This document shows positions 32,134-43,161 of a DNA stretch of 64,000 bases, piece by piece. A program made the position numbers and the translations under genes. Position 1 is the first letter of the stretch. Each line of letters begins with the position of its first letter. The notes under the pieces were generated by a model. It did no database searches. It had not been told where the DNA came from and was given only the letters and a program-made list of their open reading frames with translations. The stretch is from positions 1,798,001 through 1,862,000 of the forward strand of contig NC_007575.1 of NCBI RefSeq assembly GCF_000012965.1, written 5' to 3'. This DNA comes from Sulfurimonas denitrificans DSM 1251. GTDB lineage: Bacteria; Campylobacterota; Campylobacteria; Campylobacterales; Sulfurimonadaceae.

Positions 32134-33433
32134 CTATTTCTCCACTTAGGATAGTTCTTCCAATGTCTGTTATCTTTACATCTCTAAACTCTCCAAGGAG
32201 TTCATCAGAGCCTTTTACTTTTATGAGCAAGTTGTTATCACTTCTACCACTTGCATAGTAGTCTTGATTTAAATCTTCAAAATAGACACGATATATTTTT
32301 CCAAGATGCGTTTTGTTTTTTTCATCTAGTATGTTAACTGCTAAGTTTTGAAGGGTAGTAAGTCTGCTTGATGCCACATCTTCATCTACTATATTTGTAA
32401 AGTGTTCAGCTTCTGTCTCTGGACGAGGTGAGTACTTAAATGAGAAAATCTGATCAAACTTAACTTCTCTCATAATAGAGAGTGTCTCTTCAAAATCTTC
32501 ATCACTCTCACCTGGAAAAGCGACGATTATGTCAGTGCTTATACTTACATCAGGCGACATAGCTCTTAATTTTTGAACTCTATTTAAAAACCACTCTTTA
32601 GTATAGCCTCTTTTCATATCTTTTAAAACTTTGCTAGAGCCGCTTTGAAGTGGCATGTGCATTGATTTACAAATTTTTGGGTTTGAGGAAAACTCCTCTA
32701 TAAACTCATCATCCATGTGAAAAGGGTGAGGAGATGTAAAGCGGATTCTCTCAAGCGCATCTATCTTGCTAAGGCGGCGAAGAAGTTCACTAAAGCTAAC
32801 CTTTTCATGTTCACCTGAGAAACGGCGACCATAGTTGTTTACGTTTTGTCCTAAGAGAAAAATCTCTTTTGCACCGCCTTTTACAGCTTTTTGTGCTTCA
32901 CGTAAAATAAGTTCTGTTGGGATTGATATCTCTTCTCCACGTGTTTTTGGAACTATACAGTATGTGCAAGATTTATCACATCCTATTGAGATATTTATGT
33001 ATGCTTTATATGGAGATGTTCTAAAATCATTAAAAGCAAATTCGCTCTCATCATAATTTATATCTATCTCCACTGCTCTTTCTTTGTGTAAAACTTCACT
33101 TATCTTAGATACATTTCTTGCACCCAAAACAAAGCTTACATAAGGTGCACGTTTGATTATCTCTTCTCCAAGGTGTGAAGCTGTACAGCCACAAACACCT
33201 ATCTTTGCACCCTCTTTTTTCCTTTTGTTGAAAACTCCCAGTTCTGAGAAGAGTTTTGCTACAGGCTTTTCTCTAACTGAACAAGTGTTAATTATGATTA
33301 AATCTGCGCTCGAGAGGTCATTTGTGGTTTCATAACCCTCTTTCTCGCTTAGCTCTGCAATCATATGCTCACTGTCTCGTGAGTTCATTGCACAACCTAA
33401 AGTCTCAATAAAAAGTTTCTTCATACCCTGCAT
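32126..33433 (-). CDS. miaB: tRNA-2-methylthio-N6-dimethylallyladenosine synthase
   Basis: This 435-residue enzyme has the MTTase domain ([35 protein letters not shown]), radical SAM motif [43 protein letters not shown] and a C-terminal TRAM domain. It thiomethylates A37 of tRNAs reading UNN codons. ATGs at 33433 and 33424 are both possible, and neither has a convincing ribosome binding site. It belongs to a minus-strand run from 33684 to 26960. Confidence 0.93.
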   Translation of the reverse strand: MQGMKKLFIETLGCAMNSRDSEHMIAELSEKEGYETTNDLSSADLIIINTCSVREKPVAKLFSELGVFNKRKKEGAKIGVCGCTASHLGEEIIKRAPYVSFVLGARNVSKISEVLHKERAVEIDINYDESEFAFNDFRTSPYKAYINISIGCDKSCTYCIVPKTRGEEISIPTELILREAQKAVKGGAKEIFLLGQNVNNYGRRFSGEHEKVSFSELLRRLSKIDALERIRFTSPHPFHMDDEFIEEFSSNPKICKSMHMPLQSGSSKVLKDMKRGYTKEWFLNRVQKLRAMSPDVSISTDIIVAFPGESDEDFEETLSIMREVKFDQIFSFKYSPRPETEAEHFTNIVDEDVASSRLTTLQNLAVNILDEKNKTHLGKIYRVYFEDLNQDYYASGRSDNNLLIKVKGSDELLGEFRDVKITDIGRTILSGEIVG

Positions 33434-33438
33434 AATTT

Positions 33439-33684
33439 TTAGTTAATTATATGAACTTGGTACATGTACTCTCCATCTGAGAGTCCGTATTTTACTTCGT
33501 TCATATAAAAGCTTTTTCCTTTTGCCTCAAAATAATCTTGAAGCTCTAGTAAATCTTTGTGTGAATTTTCTTTATCAAAGTAAAAAATCACGCTCTCATC
33601 TTTTTCAACTGCAGCCTCAATTTTCGCTAATTCTGCTTTTTTTGGCTTTGCTGTAACATCAGTTCTTGCAAATTTCAAATCCAT
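33439..33684 (-). CDS. HP0268-family protein
   Basis: This 81-residue protein matches Helicobacter pylori HP0268 as I remember that family: [34 protein letters not shown] and YMYQVHIIN correspond to its central and C-terminal blocks. HP0268 has been reported as a small nuclease; whether this is its role in cells is unclear. A ribosome binding site (AAGGAT) and a TATAAT at 33726-33721 mark it as first gene of the miaB-to-mscS run. The family is characteristic of Campylobacterota and supports the taxonomic call. Confidence 0.8.
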   Translation of the reverse strand: MDLKFARTDVTAKPKKAELAKIEAAVEKDESVIFYFDKENSHKDLLELQDYFEAKGKSFYMNEVKYGLSDGEYMYQVHIIN

Positions 33685-33720
33685 TTTTTATCCTTATTTT
33701 TGTGCACTATATTTTCTTGC

Positions 33721-33726
33721 ATTATA
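33721..33726 (-). promoter_or_regulatory. -10 element for the HP0268-miaB operon
   Basis: TATAAT on the minus strand, about 35 bp upstream of the ATG at 33684. Confidence 0.45.
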
Positions 33727-33775
33727 GTTAAACTCTACTAAAATTCGCATTAAAGATGCTTTTATGCTATTTTGG

Positions 33776-33781
33776 TATAAT
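33776..33781 (+). promoter_or_regulatory. Extended -10 (TTGGTATAAT) for nusA
   Basis: TTGGTATAATGCC lies about 77 bp upstream of nusA, divergent from the HP0268 promoter. The leader of about 70 bases shows no clear riboswitch or stable hairpin. Confidence 0.5.
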
Positions 33782-33857
33782 GCCACTCTCCATAAGAACT
33801 CCCTTATATTTTTTAGCACTGTTTTTTATGAGATAACTCTTAATCAAGGATATAATA

Positions 33858-35000
33858 ATGGAAAAAATTTTAGATATAGTTGAAGCAATAGCAAATGAAA
33901 AAGGTCTCAAGTCAGACAAAGTTAAAGAGGCTCTAAAAGCAGCTTTTATACAAACAGCAAAGAGAATAATTAACTCAAAATTTGCCTTTGAAGCTGTAAT
34001 TAATACTCAAACAAAAACTATTGATATCATTCAAACAATCACAGTTGTCTCAGATAGTGATGAGAGATTAAAAGATGAAGAGATTGCACCTGCATATATC
34101 TCTATCACAGAAGCAAGAGAGTATGACGATCAGGTAGAACTTGATGATCAGCTGCAGATTCCACATGACTTAGAAGAGTATGGAAGAACTGCTGCATCTC
34201 AGCTACACAGAGAGATTGAGTACCATATTCAAAGAGTTGTAGAAGATGAGATTTTTAACAAGTACAAATCAAAAATAGGCTCTCTTGTAAATGGGCGAGT
34301 TACAAGAGTTGACAATCAAAACTCTACCTATATAGAGATAGATGAAATTCGTGCAGTTTTACCTATAAAAAACCGTATTAAAGGTGAAATTTTCAAAGTT
34401 GGAGACCACTTAAAAGCGGTTGTTAGACGTGTTGATATGAATAAAGAGAATGGCATACAGATAGAGCTTTCACGAACTTCTCCTAAGTTTTTAGAAGAAC
34501 TTTTGGCACTTGAAGTTCCAGAGATTTCAGATGGAACTGTAATCGTGGAGAGAAGTGCTCGTATTCCTGGTGAGAGAGCAAAAGTAGCACTCTTTAGCAC
34601 GCATCCACAAGTTGATGCTGTTGGTGCAACTGTTGGTGTAAAAGGTGTTCGTATAAATGCTGTTAGCCAAGAGCTAATTGGTGAGAACATAGATTGCATA
34701 GAGTACACAACTATTCCTGAGTTATTTATATCTAGAATTATGAGTCCTGCTATCATCTCAAATGTTGAGATACTAAAAGATGAAAACGGAGAGGCTCAAA
34801 AAGCGATAATAACTCTGCCTACAGATCAAAAATCAAAAGCGATAGGTAAGAATGGTATAAATATCCGTCTTGCTTCAATGCTGAGTGGATTGAACATCGA
34901 GCTTGTAGAGAGCGATGTAAAAGTTGCCCAAATGAGTGACATGCAAGATAATAAAGAGCAAAAAGAGGGCGTTGATGCACTTAAGGCGTTGTTTAACTGA
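33858..35000 (+). CDS. nusA: Transcription termination/antitermination factor NusA
   Basis: This 380-residue protein has the N-terminal RNA-polymerase-binding domain (MEKILDIVEAIANEKGLKSDKVKEAL), an S1 domain (about 135-200, GSLVNGRVTRVDNQNSTYIEID) and two KH domains (about 200-345, VGVKGVRINAVSQEL and SKAIGKNGINIRLASML). The acidic C-terminal repeats of E. coli NusA are absent, as is usual for this phylum. It stands alone on the plus strand rather than in the usual rimP-nusA-infB operon. Confidence 0.93.
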   Translation: MEKILDIVEAIANEKGLKSDKVKEALKAAFIQTAKRIINSKFAFEAVINTQTKTIDIIQTITVVSDSDERLKDEEIAPAYISITEAREYDDQVELDDQLQIPHDLEEYGRTAASQLHREIEYHIQRVVEDEIFNKYKSKIGSLVNGRVTRVDNQNSTYIEIDEIRAVLPIKNRIKGEIFKVGDHLKAVVRRVDMNKENGIQIELSRTSPKFLEELLALEVPEISDGTVIVERSARIPGERAKVALFSTHPQVDAVGATVGVKGVRINAVSQELIGENIDCIEYTTIPELFISRIMSPAIISNVEILKDENGEAQKAIITLPTDQKSKAIGKNGINIRLASMLSGLNIELVESDVKVAQMSDMQDNKEQKEGVDALKALFN

Positions 35001-35035
35001 TTTAAAACACTTTCTGAGCAAAGCCCACAAAGATG

Positions 35036-35055
35036 GTAGGGACAATTGTCCCTAC
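35036..35055. repeat. 20-bp perfect palindrome downstream of nusA
   Basis: TAGGGACAATTGTCCCTA with one more G-C pair on the outside. There is no T-run, so it is not a textbook terminator. It lies in the 151-bp gap between convergent nusA and the permease gene and could still block both transcripts. Similar palindromes are often dispersed repeats; no second copy was seen here. Confidence 0.5.
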
Positions 35056-35151
35056 AACCACCTAAAGCTACATATATCTTTTCATATATGAGAAATTATT
35101 GACACTCTTTAGCTTTCTAAAACTACTTATTTCTCAATCAAAATATAAAAG

Positions 35152-36111
35152 TTAGTTTCTCTTCATGTATGGATTTAACTTTAGGAGTATGACATCTGCC
35201 ACCATATTTCCAACTAACGTTAAAAATGCTGTTATCATCAAAGTTCCCATAATTATTGGGTAATCACGACTCATTGCACTCATATAAAATAGCTGCCCCA
35301 TCCCCTCTATGCCAAAAATTGACTCTAAAATTACACTTCCGCCTATTAGCCCAGGAAGAGAGAGACCAAGAAGTGTAACAATTGGAGGAAGAAGATTTGG
35401 AAGTATGTAGTAGCGCAGCAGCTCTTTTTTTTCTATTCCTCTAGAGAGTGCAAAATAGTAGTAGTCACTCTTTAGTATCTCTAGTGTGAGGGAGCGAACA
35501 TAGATTATCATGCTTCCTAGCCCCACAAATATCATCACACCTACTGGCAAAACCAAGTGCCATGCCATATCAAGATAGTAATTTACACCCCCTTTTGGCT
35601 CTATTGAGTGCAAACCTGCTATTGGAAAAATATCTAGCGTTGTAGAGAAAAATATGATAAAAAGAAGTGCAAGATAAAAAGATGGCATAGAAAAAGAGAT
35701 TAAAGAGATTTGACGAATAAGGTAATCACTCTTTTTTTCATAATTTAGAGCGGCTTTTACCCCTAAGTACAAAGATAGAGCAAAGACGCTAAGAAGTGCT
35801 GTAATATTCATAATCAGAGTAATTGGCAGACGTTTTAGTATCTCGCTTGTTACATCTTGCCCACTAACGAAAGAGATACCAAAATTTAGTCTTGAGATAT
35901 TTAAAATCCAGTCAAAATATTGTACATGTAGAGGTTTGTCAAGCCCATAAACAGCCTTTAGTGCGTTAATGGCTGCTGGTGTCATGTTTGGATTTAACTC
36001 TCCTGCGCCAAAAAAGCTATTTGGTGCTGCATGTATTGCTAAAAATGAAATAAGTGAGATAAGAAAAAGCATAAATAAAATGTATGTAAGTTTTTTTAGT
36101 AATTCCATCAT
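35152..36111 (-). CDS. ABC transporter permease, dipeptide/oligopeptide (DppB/OppB) family
   Basis: This 319-residue protein has an N-terminal span (LTYILFMLFLISLISFLAIHAAP), the family GLDKPLHVQYFDWI and NFGISFVSGQDV segments, and the cytoplasmic loop YYYFALSRGIEKKELLRYYILPN close to the EAA motif. It would import peptides or nickel with a second permease, an ATPase and a binding protein, but none of these is adjacent. The start ATG at 36111 lies exactly six bases after a TATAAT and has no ribosome binding site, predicting a leaderless mRNA. Confidence 0.88.
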   Translation of the reverse strand: MMELLKKLTYILFMLFLISLISFLAIHAAPNSFFGAGELNPNMTPAAINALKAVYGLDKPLHVQYFDWILNISRLNFGISFVSGQDVTSEILKRLPITLIMNITALLSVFALSLYLGVKAALNYEKKSDYLIRQISLISFSMPSFYLALLFIIFFSTTLDIFPIAGLHSIEPKGGVNYYLDMAWHLVLPVGVMIFVGLGSMIIYVRSLTLEILKSDYYYFALSRGIEKKELLRYYILPNLLPPIVTLLGLSLPGLIGGSVILESIFGIEGMGQLFYMSAMSRDYPIIMGTLMITAFLTLVGNMVADVILLKLNPYMKRN

Positions 36112-36117
36112 AGGAGG

Positions 36118-36123
36118 ATTATA
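36118..36123 (-). promoter_or_regulatory. -10 element, leaderless promoter of the peptide permease gene
   Basis: TATAAT on the minus strand, then CCTCCT, then ATG. The CCTCCT is the complement of a ribosome binding site, not a site itself, which strengthens the case that the mRNA starts at the ATG. Confidence 0.5.
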
Positions 36124-36201
36124 TCAAAAAAGTTTGCTACAAAACTCATTTTCCAAAAAAATAAGAGGGAAAATGAATTTTCTATTTAAAAAGTCTCTTA
36201 G

Positions 36202-36861
36202 CTAGAAACTTGTACTTATTGTGGCTATAAGGTTATCCTGATTTGGATTATTATCCATCTCAATACCTACATAAGAGATGCCTACTTCAAATTTGCCTAG
36301 CGCTTTAGTAATTCCAACGTTGTAGTAGTTTCCTACTTTGTCATAATCACCATAAAGAGCGCTCAATGTTAATTCCATTACAAGAGGTGCCGATAAACTT
36401 ACTTCCCATGCATCAGTAGGATCTAACTCATCTGTTTTAATTCCGCTGTAATATTTTGCACCAATATTTACAACTTCGAAATCTTTACTTAGCCCAATAT
36501 ATGCTTCTGCAAAGTTAAGCTCTTTAGATTGATTGGGATATGAATAGCTAATTAATCCAACATCATAACCAATTCCATATAGTTCACCTGCGTAACCACC
36601 ATATATATCTAACTCTAAAGAGGCTCTATTTTCAGCACCAAATTCTACATTTGAACCAAATACACCTAAGTACAAGCCTTTATAGCCTAAATCAAGGGCG
36701 CCTTGAAGTGCAGCAGAGTTATCACTTTGAGTCATACCTCTCCAAATATAGTTGCTAGTAAGAGCCATTTTTGAACTAATAGTTACATCAGATGCCTCAT
36801 CTGCCCCAAATAAAACAGTTACAGCTAAAGCTGCAGTTAGAGTAATTTTACTCAATTTCAT
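36202..36861 (-). CDS. TorF-family putative outer-membrane porin
   Basis: The 219-residue protein starts at the ATG at 36861 (ribosome binding site AAAGGA); the frame upstream adds 12 unlikely residues. It has a signal peptide (MKLSKITLTAALAVTVLFGADEAS), then ALTSNYIWRGMTQSDNSAALQGALDLGY, the conserved opening of the TorF/Gcw_chp family, and alternating beta strands ending in a terminal Phe (ATISTSF), as needed for outer-membrane insertion. Substrate is unknown. Confidence 0.82.
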   Translation of the reverse strand: MKLSKITLTAALAVTVLFGADEASDVTISSKMALTSNYIWRGMTQSDNSAALQGALDLGYKGLYLGVFGSNVEFGAENRASLELDIYGGYAGELYGIGYDVGLISYSYPNQSKELNFAEAYIGLSKDFEVVNIGAKYYSGIKTDELDPTDAWEVSLSAPLVMELTLSALYGDYDKVGNYYNVGITKALGKFEVGISYVGIEMDNNPNQDNLIATISTSF

Positions 36862-36950
36862 CTTATATCCTTTTTGCTGATAGGAAAATTTTATCATATC
36901 AAACTAAGAAGCCATTCAATAAACTGAGTAAATTTTAATCAGTTTTTAAA

Positions 36951-38506
<1,556 letters not shown>

Positions 38507-38509
38507 AAC

Positions 38510-39709
38510 TTAACCTTTTTTTCTTATTAAAGATGCCACGCCTGGTAAAATTTTGCCCTCAAGGAGCTCCAGAGAGGCTCCTCCTCCAGTTGAGATAAAT
38601 GTCATCTCATCATCAACGCCAATTCTTTGCACCAAGTCGGCTGTATCGCCACCACCAACAATTGTTGTAGCGTAACTATCTGCAACAAAATGTGCTATTT
38701 TATTTGAGCCACGTGCAAATTTATCCATCTCATAAACACCCATTGGACCATTCCAAAGGACTGTTTGAACATCACTTAAAACCTCTCCATAGAGTCTAAC
38801 TGTAGCTGGTCCTATGTCTAATCCCATCCAAAGAGGCGGAATCTCTTGATATGAGACAATTTTGCTTATAGCATCCTCTGAGAATTTATCGGCAACTACC
38901 ACATCAACGGGGAGATAAAATTTAACTCCAAGTTTTTTTGCTTCATCCATAATTCGCCCAGCCTCTTCCAATAAGTCATCCTCAACAAGTGAGGCACCTA
39001 TATCGTAGCCCAGTTTTTTCAAAAATGTAAAAGCCATTCCGCCACCAATTAGAACCTTATCTACACGTGGAAGTAAGTTTATAAGAGCTTCTAGTTTTCC
39101 AGAAACCTTACTTCCTCCTACTATTGCAGCAAAAGGACGTACTGGATTTTGTATGATTTTGCCCAAAAAATCTATCTCTTTTTGAAGTAAAAATCCTGCT
39201 GCTTTATGTTTGTCGTCAAAAAAATGTGTAATTCCCTCAACAGAAGCATGAGCACGATGGCTTACACCAAAAGCATCATTTATGTAAAAATCTGCCATTG
39301 ATGCCAACTTTTTTGAAAGTTCCTTATCGTTTTTTGTCTCACCCGCTTCATAACGAAGATTCTCAAGCATTAAGACTTGACCAGATTTAAGTTCAGACGC
39401 TCTCTTTAGTGCGTCCTCTCCAACAACGTCGCTTGCGAGATCAACTTCTCTTCTTAAGAGATGCTGTATTCTCCTTGCAATTGGGATAAGTGAATACTTA
39501 TCAACAACTTCTCCCTCTGGGCGACCAAGATGAGATGCTAAAATTACTGCACACTCCTGATCAAGACAGTAGTTTATAGTAGATACTGCTGAGCGAATGC
39601 GTCTGTCATCTGAGATATTTCCAAACTCATCCATCGGCACATTAAAATCACATCTTATAAAAACTTTCTTACCAGCTAAATCTAAATTTTTAATATTTAA
39701 TAGTTCCAA
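38510..39709 (-). CDS. pgk: Phosphoglycerate kinase
   Basis: This 399-residue protein has the family signatures [19 protein letters not shown] at the N-terminus, [23 protein letters not shown] and the nucleotide-binding [16 protein letters not shown]. It interconverts 1,3-bisphosphoglycerate and 3-phosphoglycerate with ATP, in glycolysis or gluconeogenesis. It lies 8 bp after gap. Confidence 0.95.
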   Translation of the reverse strand: MELLNIKNLDLAGKKVFIRCDFNVPMDEFGNISDDRRIRSAVSTINYCLDQECAVILASHLGRPEGEVVDKYSLIPIARRIQHLLRREVDLASDVVGEDALKRASELKSGQVLMLENLRYEAGETKNDKELSKKLASMADFYINDAFGVSHRAHASVEGITHFFDDKHKAAGFLLQKEIDFLGKIIQNPVRPFAAIVGGSKVSGKLEALINLLPRVDKVLIGGGMAFTFLKKLGYDIGASLVEDDLLEEAGRIMDEAKKLGVKFYLPVDVVVADKFSEDAISKIVSYQEIPPLWMGLDIGPATVRLYGEVLSDVQTVLWNGPMGVYEMDKFARGSNKIAHFVADSYATTIVGGGDTADLVQRIGVDDEMTFISTGGGASLELLEGKILPGVASLIRKKG

Positions 39710-39717
39710 ATGCTATC

Positions 39718-40716
39718 CTATTTGCTAATGTGTAGTGCCATGTCTAAGAGTCTTGTAGAGTACCCCCACTCATTGTCATACCAAGCCATAATTTTTACCA
39801 TATCGCCATCTATTACCTGAGTTAAATCCTCTGCGACAATAGCGCTATATTCGCATCCAACAAAATCTTGAGATACTCTCATCTCTTTATCCATTAAGAT
39901 TATTCCTCTCAAAGAGCCCTCTGCAGCTTTGTTAAATACAGCAGTAACTTCTTGTATTGTCGTTTTTTTCTTTACGATTACGTTTAAATCAACCATAGAG
40001 ACGTTAGGAGTTGGAACACGAACGCTTTGCCCGTGAAGTTTGCCTTTGAGTTGTGGAAGAACCAGTCCAATAGCCTTTGCTGCACCTGTCGTAGTAGGTA
40101 TCATATTTATAGCTCCAGCACGTGCTCTGCGCTTATCTTTTGAGTGTTTTACATCTAAGATATTTTGATCATTTGTATATGAGTGGATGGTTGTCATAAG
40201 ACCTTTTTCTATTCCAAAAGCATCATCTAATACTTTTGCTATTGGTCCTAAACAGTTTGTAGTACATGAAGCATTTGAAACAATGCTCTCGCCTTTATAA
40301 AGATGTTCATTTACACCTATTACAAATGTTGGTGTGTCATCTTTTGCTGGAGCAGAAAACAGAACTTTTTTAATTCCATTATTGATATGAATTTGAGCAT
40401 CTTTTTGACTTAAAAATACACCTGTACACTCTAAAACCATATCTGCACCACACTCAGCAAATTTAAGATTTTTTGGATCACGATCACTAAAAACTCTGAT
40501 TTTTTTACCATCAATAGTGATGTTATCTTCATCAACCTGCACTACTTCACTCTTAAATGTTCCATGAACAGAGTCGTTCTTAAGAAGATAAAGCATCATA
40601 TCCATGCTTGCCATGTCATTTATTGCAACTATCTCTACATCATCTCTTGTTGCGGCAATTCGAGCCACACAGCGACCGATTCTACCAAATCCGTTAATTG
40701 CTATTTTTAGTGCCAT
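39718..40716 (-). CDS. gap: Glyceraldehyde-3-phosphate dehydrogenase
   Basis: This 332-residue protein has the NAD-binding INGFGRIGRCVARIA, the catalytic Cys in SNASCTTNCLGPIAKVL, the His in HSYTNDQNILD and the C-terminal WYDNEWGYSTR. It is first in the gap-pgk-tpiA-fabI run. In an autotrophic or mixed-feeding organism of this phylum it probably works mainly in the gluconeogenic direction. Confidence 0.95.
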   Translation of the reverse strand: MALKIAINGFGRIGRCVARIAATRDDVEIVAINDMASMDMMLYLLKNDSVHGTFKSEVVQVDEDNITIDGKKIRVFSDRDPKNLKFAECGADMVLECTGVFLSQKDAQIHINNGIKKVLFSAPAKDDTPTFVIGVNEHLYKGESIVSNASCTTNCLGPIAKVLDDAFGIEKGLMTTIHSYTNDQNILDVKHSKDKRRARAGAINMIPTTTGAAKAIGLVLPQLKGKLHGQSVRVPTPNVSMVDLNVIVKKKTTIQEVTAVFNKAAEGSLRGIILMDKEMRVSQDFVGCEYSAIVAEDLTQVIDGDMVKIMAWYDNEWGYSTRLLDMALHISK

Positions 40717-40765
40717 TATATTTCCTAATTAAAATAAAAATTGGGCAATTTTACCTAAAGTTAGT

Positions 40766-40771
40766 TATAAT
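40766..40771 (+). promoter_or_regulatory. -10 element of nadD, near-leaderless
   Basis: TATAAT ends 11 bp before the nadD ATG at 40783, predicting a leader of about 5 bases and no ribosome binding site. Confidence 0.45.
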
Positions 40772-40782
40772 TCGCTTTAAAT

Positions 40783-41331
40783 ATGGATACAATCGCACTT
40801 TTTGGTGGCTCATTCGACCCACCGCATATCGGTCATGAGGCTATTATAGAGGCTTTAAAGAAATTTAAAGATATTGATAAAATTATAATAATGCCGACGT
40901 TTTTAAATCCTTTTAAATCAAATTTTTACGCTCCTTCTTCACTTAGAGTGAAATGGCTCAGAGAAATTTTTAAAGAGGAGAAGAGAGTTGAAGTATCAGA
41001 TTATGAAGTTTTACAAAATAGACAAGTTCCAACCATAGAGACAGCAAAACACCTCTTAGAGAGTTATAAAAAAATATATCTTGTAATAGGTGCTGATAAT
41101 CTTGCTAAACTTAGGGATTGGAATAGTTACGATGAGCTAAAAGAGCTTGTTACTTTTGTAGTAGCCACAAGAGATGATATAGAGATTCCAGATGAGTTTA
41201 TAATGCTAAGCGTTGATGAAAAAATATCATCAACGCAGCTAAGAGAGAATATACAACTCTCAAAACTGCCAAAGAAGTGTGCAAAAGAGATATATGATTT
41301 TTATAAGGAAGAGCATTGCAAAACAGAATAG
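40783..41331 (+). CDS. nadD: Nicotinate-nucleotide adenylyltransferase
   Basis: This 182-residue nucleotidyltransferase has the GGSFDPPHIGHEAII motif with the HIGH-type signature, LVIGADNLAKLRDW, and the ISSTQLREN-type C-terminal motif (KISSTQLRENI). It adenylylates nicotinate mononucleotide in NAD synthesis. It overlaps rsfS by 16 bp. Confidence 0.93.
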   Translation: MDTIALFGGSFDPPHIGHEAIIEALKKFKDIDKIIIMPTFLNPFKSNFYAPSSLRVKWLREIFKEEKRVEVSDYEVLQNRQVPTIETAKHLLESYKKIYLVIGADNLAKLRDWNSYDELKELVTFVVATRDDIEIPDEFIMLSVDEKISSTQLRENIQLSKLPKKCAKEIYDFYKEEHCKTE

Positions 41332-41651
41332 AGAAAATAACAGACGTTTTAGATAAAAATAAAGCAGAAAATATAGAGGTTTTTGATTTAAGAGAGAAAA
41401 ACTACTTTGTAGATTATGCGATTATAGCATCATCTCTTGGTTCAAGACATACATCAGCTCTTTTGGATCATCTCAAAAATGAGCTAAAACCAGCAGAAAA
41501 ATTTAATGCAGTTGATGAGAGTAGTGATTGGATTGTTGTGGATTTAGGCGATGTTCTCATACACATCATGACACCTGAATACAGAGTAAAATATGATATG
41601 GAGAGCTTTTTAGCATCTCTTTCTAATGGCAAAGAGGGTATGCCTCTTTAA
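41316..41651 (+). CDS. rsfS: Ribosomal silencing factor RsfS
   Basis: This 111-residue protein has VFDLREKNYFVDYAIIAS and DWIVVDLGDVLIHIMTPEYR, the RsfS (Iojap) core. RsfS binds ribosomal protein L14 and blocks subunit joining during starvation. The nadD-rsfS pairing is a common bacterial arrangement. Confidence 0.92.
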   Translation: MQNRIEKITDVLDKNKAENIEVFDLREKNYFVDYAIIASSLGSRHTSALLDHLKNELKPAEKFNAVDESSDWIVVDLGDVLIHIMTPEYRVKYDMESFLASLSNGKEGMPL

Positions 41652-41673
41652 TTTTATTTGCTTTTTACAAAAG

Positions 41674-41699
41674 CTTCACGCATCTTCTCGTGCGTGAGA
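41674..41699. terminator. Hairpin between convergent rsfS and mltF-like genes
   Basis: TCACGCA and TGCGTGA form a 7-bp perfect stem with an 8-base loop. On the minus strand it is followed by a short T-rich run, so it may end the mltF-like transcript. Confidence 0.45.
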
Positions 41700-41722
41700 A
41701 AAAATCAATCCTACTAAAATAT

Positions 41723-43138
41723 TTACTTTGTTGTTAAAGACACCTCAACATCATTTTTTTGTAAAATATCCCTATAATCGTAAATTGCATCTACATATTT
41801 AACAGCTTCGTTTCCTCTTGCATAGCCATGTTTAAGGGTTCTATAATATTTTTTCTGCGAAAGCATTGGTAAAACTTTTTTCAAATCTGCCCAGCTATTT
41901 TGGTTTAATCCTAGTTGCTGCGCCAGTTTTTGAGCATCAGCTACGTGCCCCAATCCAACATTATAAGCAGCAAGAGCAAATTTAAGGCGATCTTCTCCCG
42001 TCACATCAGCATGAACGCTTTTTATCATCTGATCTAGATGTTTTGCTCCACCAAAAATACTCTCCTGTGGATCAATTCTATTTTTGACTCCTAGCATAGA
42101 TGCTGTATCTTGTGTTAGCATCATCAATCCTCTAACACCTGTATAGCTTACTGCGTTTGGATTCCAGTGAGACTCTTGATAAGAGAGTGCCGCTAGTGCT
42201 GAGTAGGGAATTTCATATTTAACAGCCGCCTCTTTAAAATAACTCTCATATTTTGGCAATCTTGTTTTAATTCTTTTGTAAAACATAACAGTGTCATAGT
42301 AATCAAAAAAGAGGACATAACTGTAGTAGTGATCTTTAAGCCTTGCCATCTCTCCGCTTTGATTTACCGTATTTAACCAAGAGTACATGTCATTTTTTAA
42401 CATCTTAGAATCTGGGGTTAAAATCCACGCTTGTTGTCTTCTGTTGCTTATATCAAAAGCAAGTACAATATTTTTAAAATAGCGCTGATTCAACGCATAT
42501 ATGTTTGAGTCTATTATTGTGCAGTCTATCTCATGCGTATCTACTTGCGAGATGAGCTCTTCAGTTGAATATTCGGCTGTATATGTAGCATTAATATCAA
42601 ATCCCTCTTTTTTCAAACTCTCAATAGTCTCGCTATAACTAGTGCTATCGCCTACAACTACTCTTAAGCCTGAGAGGCTATCTGCATCACTTGGAAATCT
42701 TCCATCTAAGAGCAGTGATTTATTGCAGACTACCTGTTCTTGGGCTTCAAAATATGATGGACCAAAGTTAAACTCTTTTTCTCTCTCTGGTGTTTTTGTC
42801 AAAGATGCGGATGTTATATGAATATCTGGATTTTTACTAAGCTCTAGCGCTTCTTTTATAGTATTTGCTGTGGTTATATTTAGCTTTACACCTAAGTGAT
42901 TTGCGTATGATTCAAGTAAATCGTACTCAAAGCCTTTTGGTCCATCTGAGCCAATATAGTAAGTTGATGGCGCATTAAGAAGTACTACATTAAGAGCTCC
43001 ACTTTTTTTAATCTTCTTTAAAGTGCTCTCTTTTATCATCTTGTATGCGTCATTGTAAAGCGCATGTGTCATCCAGCCAAATGCAAAGAAACTTATTGCA
43101 AAAAGTGCAACAGATCCTCTCTTCATATATTTATTCAT
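41723..43138 (-). CDS. mltF: MltF-like membrane-bound lytic murein transglycosylase
   Basis: This 471-residue protein has a membrane anchor ([19 protein letters not shown]), a periplasmic solute-binding domain (about 40-280, with [15 protein letters not shown]) and a C-terminal SLT domain with catalytic Glu in [27 protein letters not shown] and [13 protein letters not shown]. This two-domain layout is MltF. It cleaves peptidoglycan glycan strands and is regulated by the binding domain in characterised homologues. Confidence 0.88.
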
Positions 43139-43161
43139 AGCAGTAGTTTATCTCTCAAAAC

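Noticed and set aside
35036-35055. Palindrome after nusA as a rho-independent terminator.
   Set aside because: No T-run on either strand. Recorded as a repeat instead.
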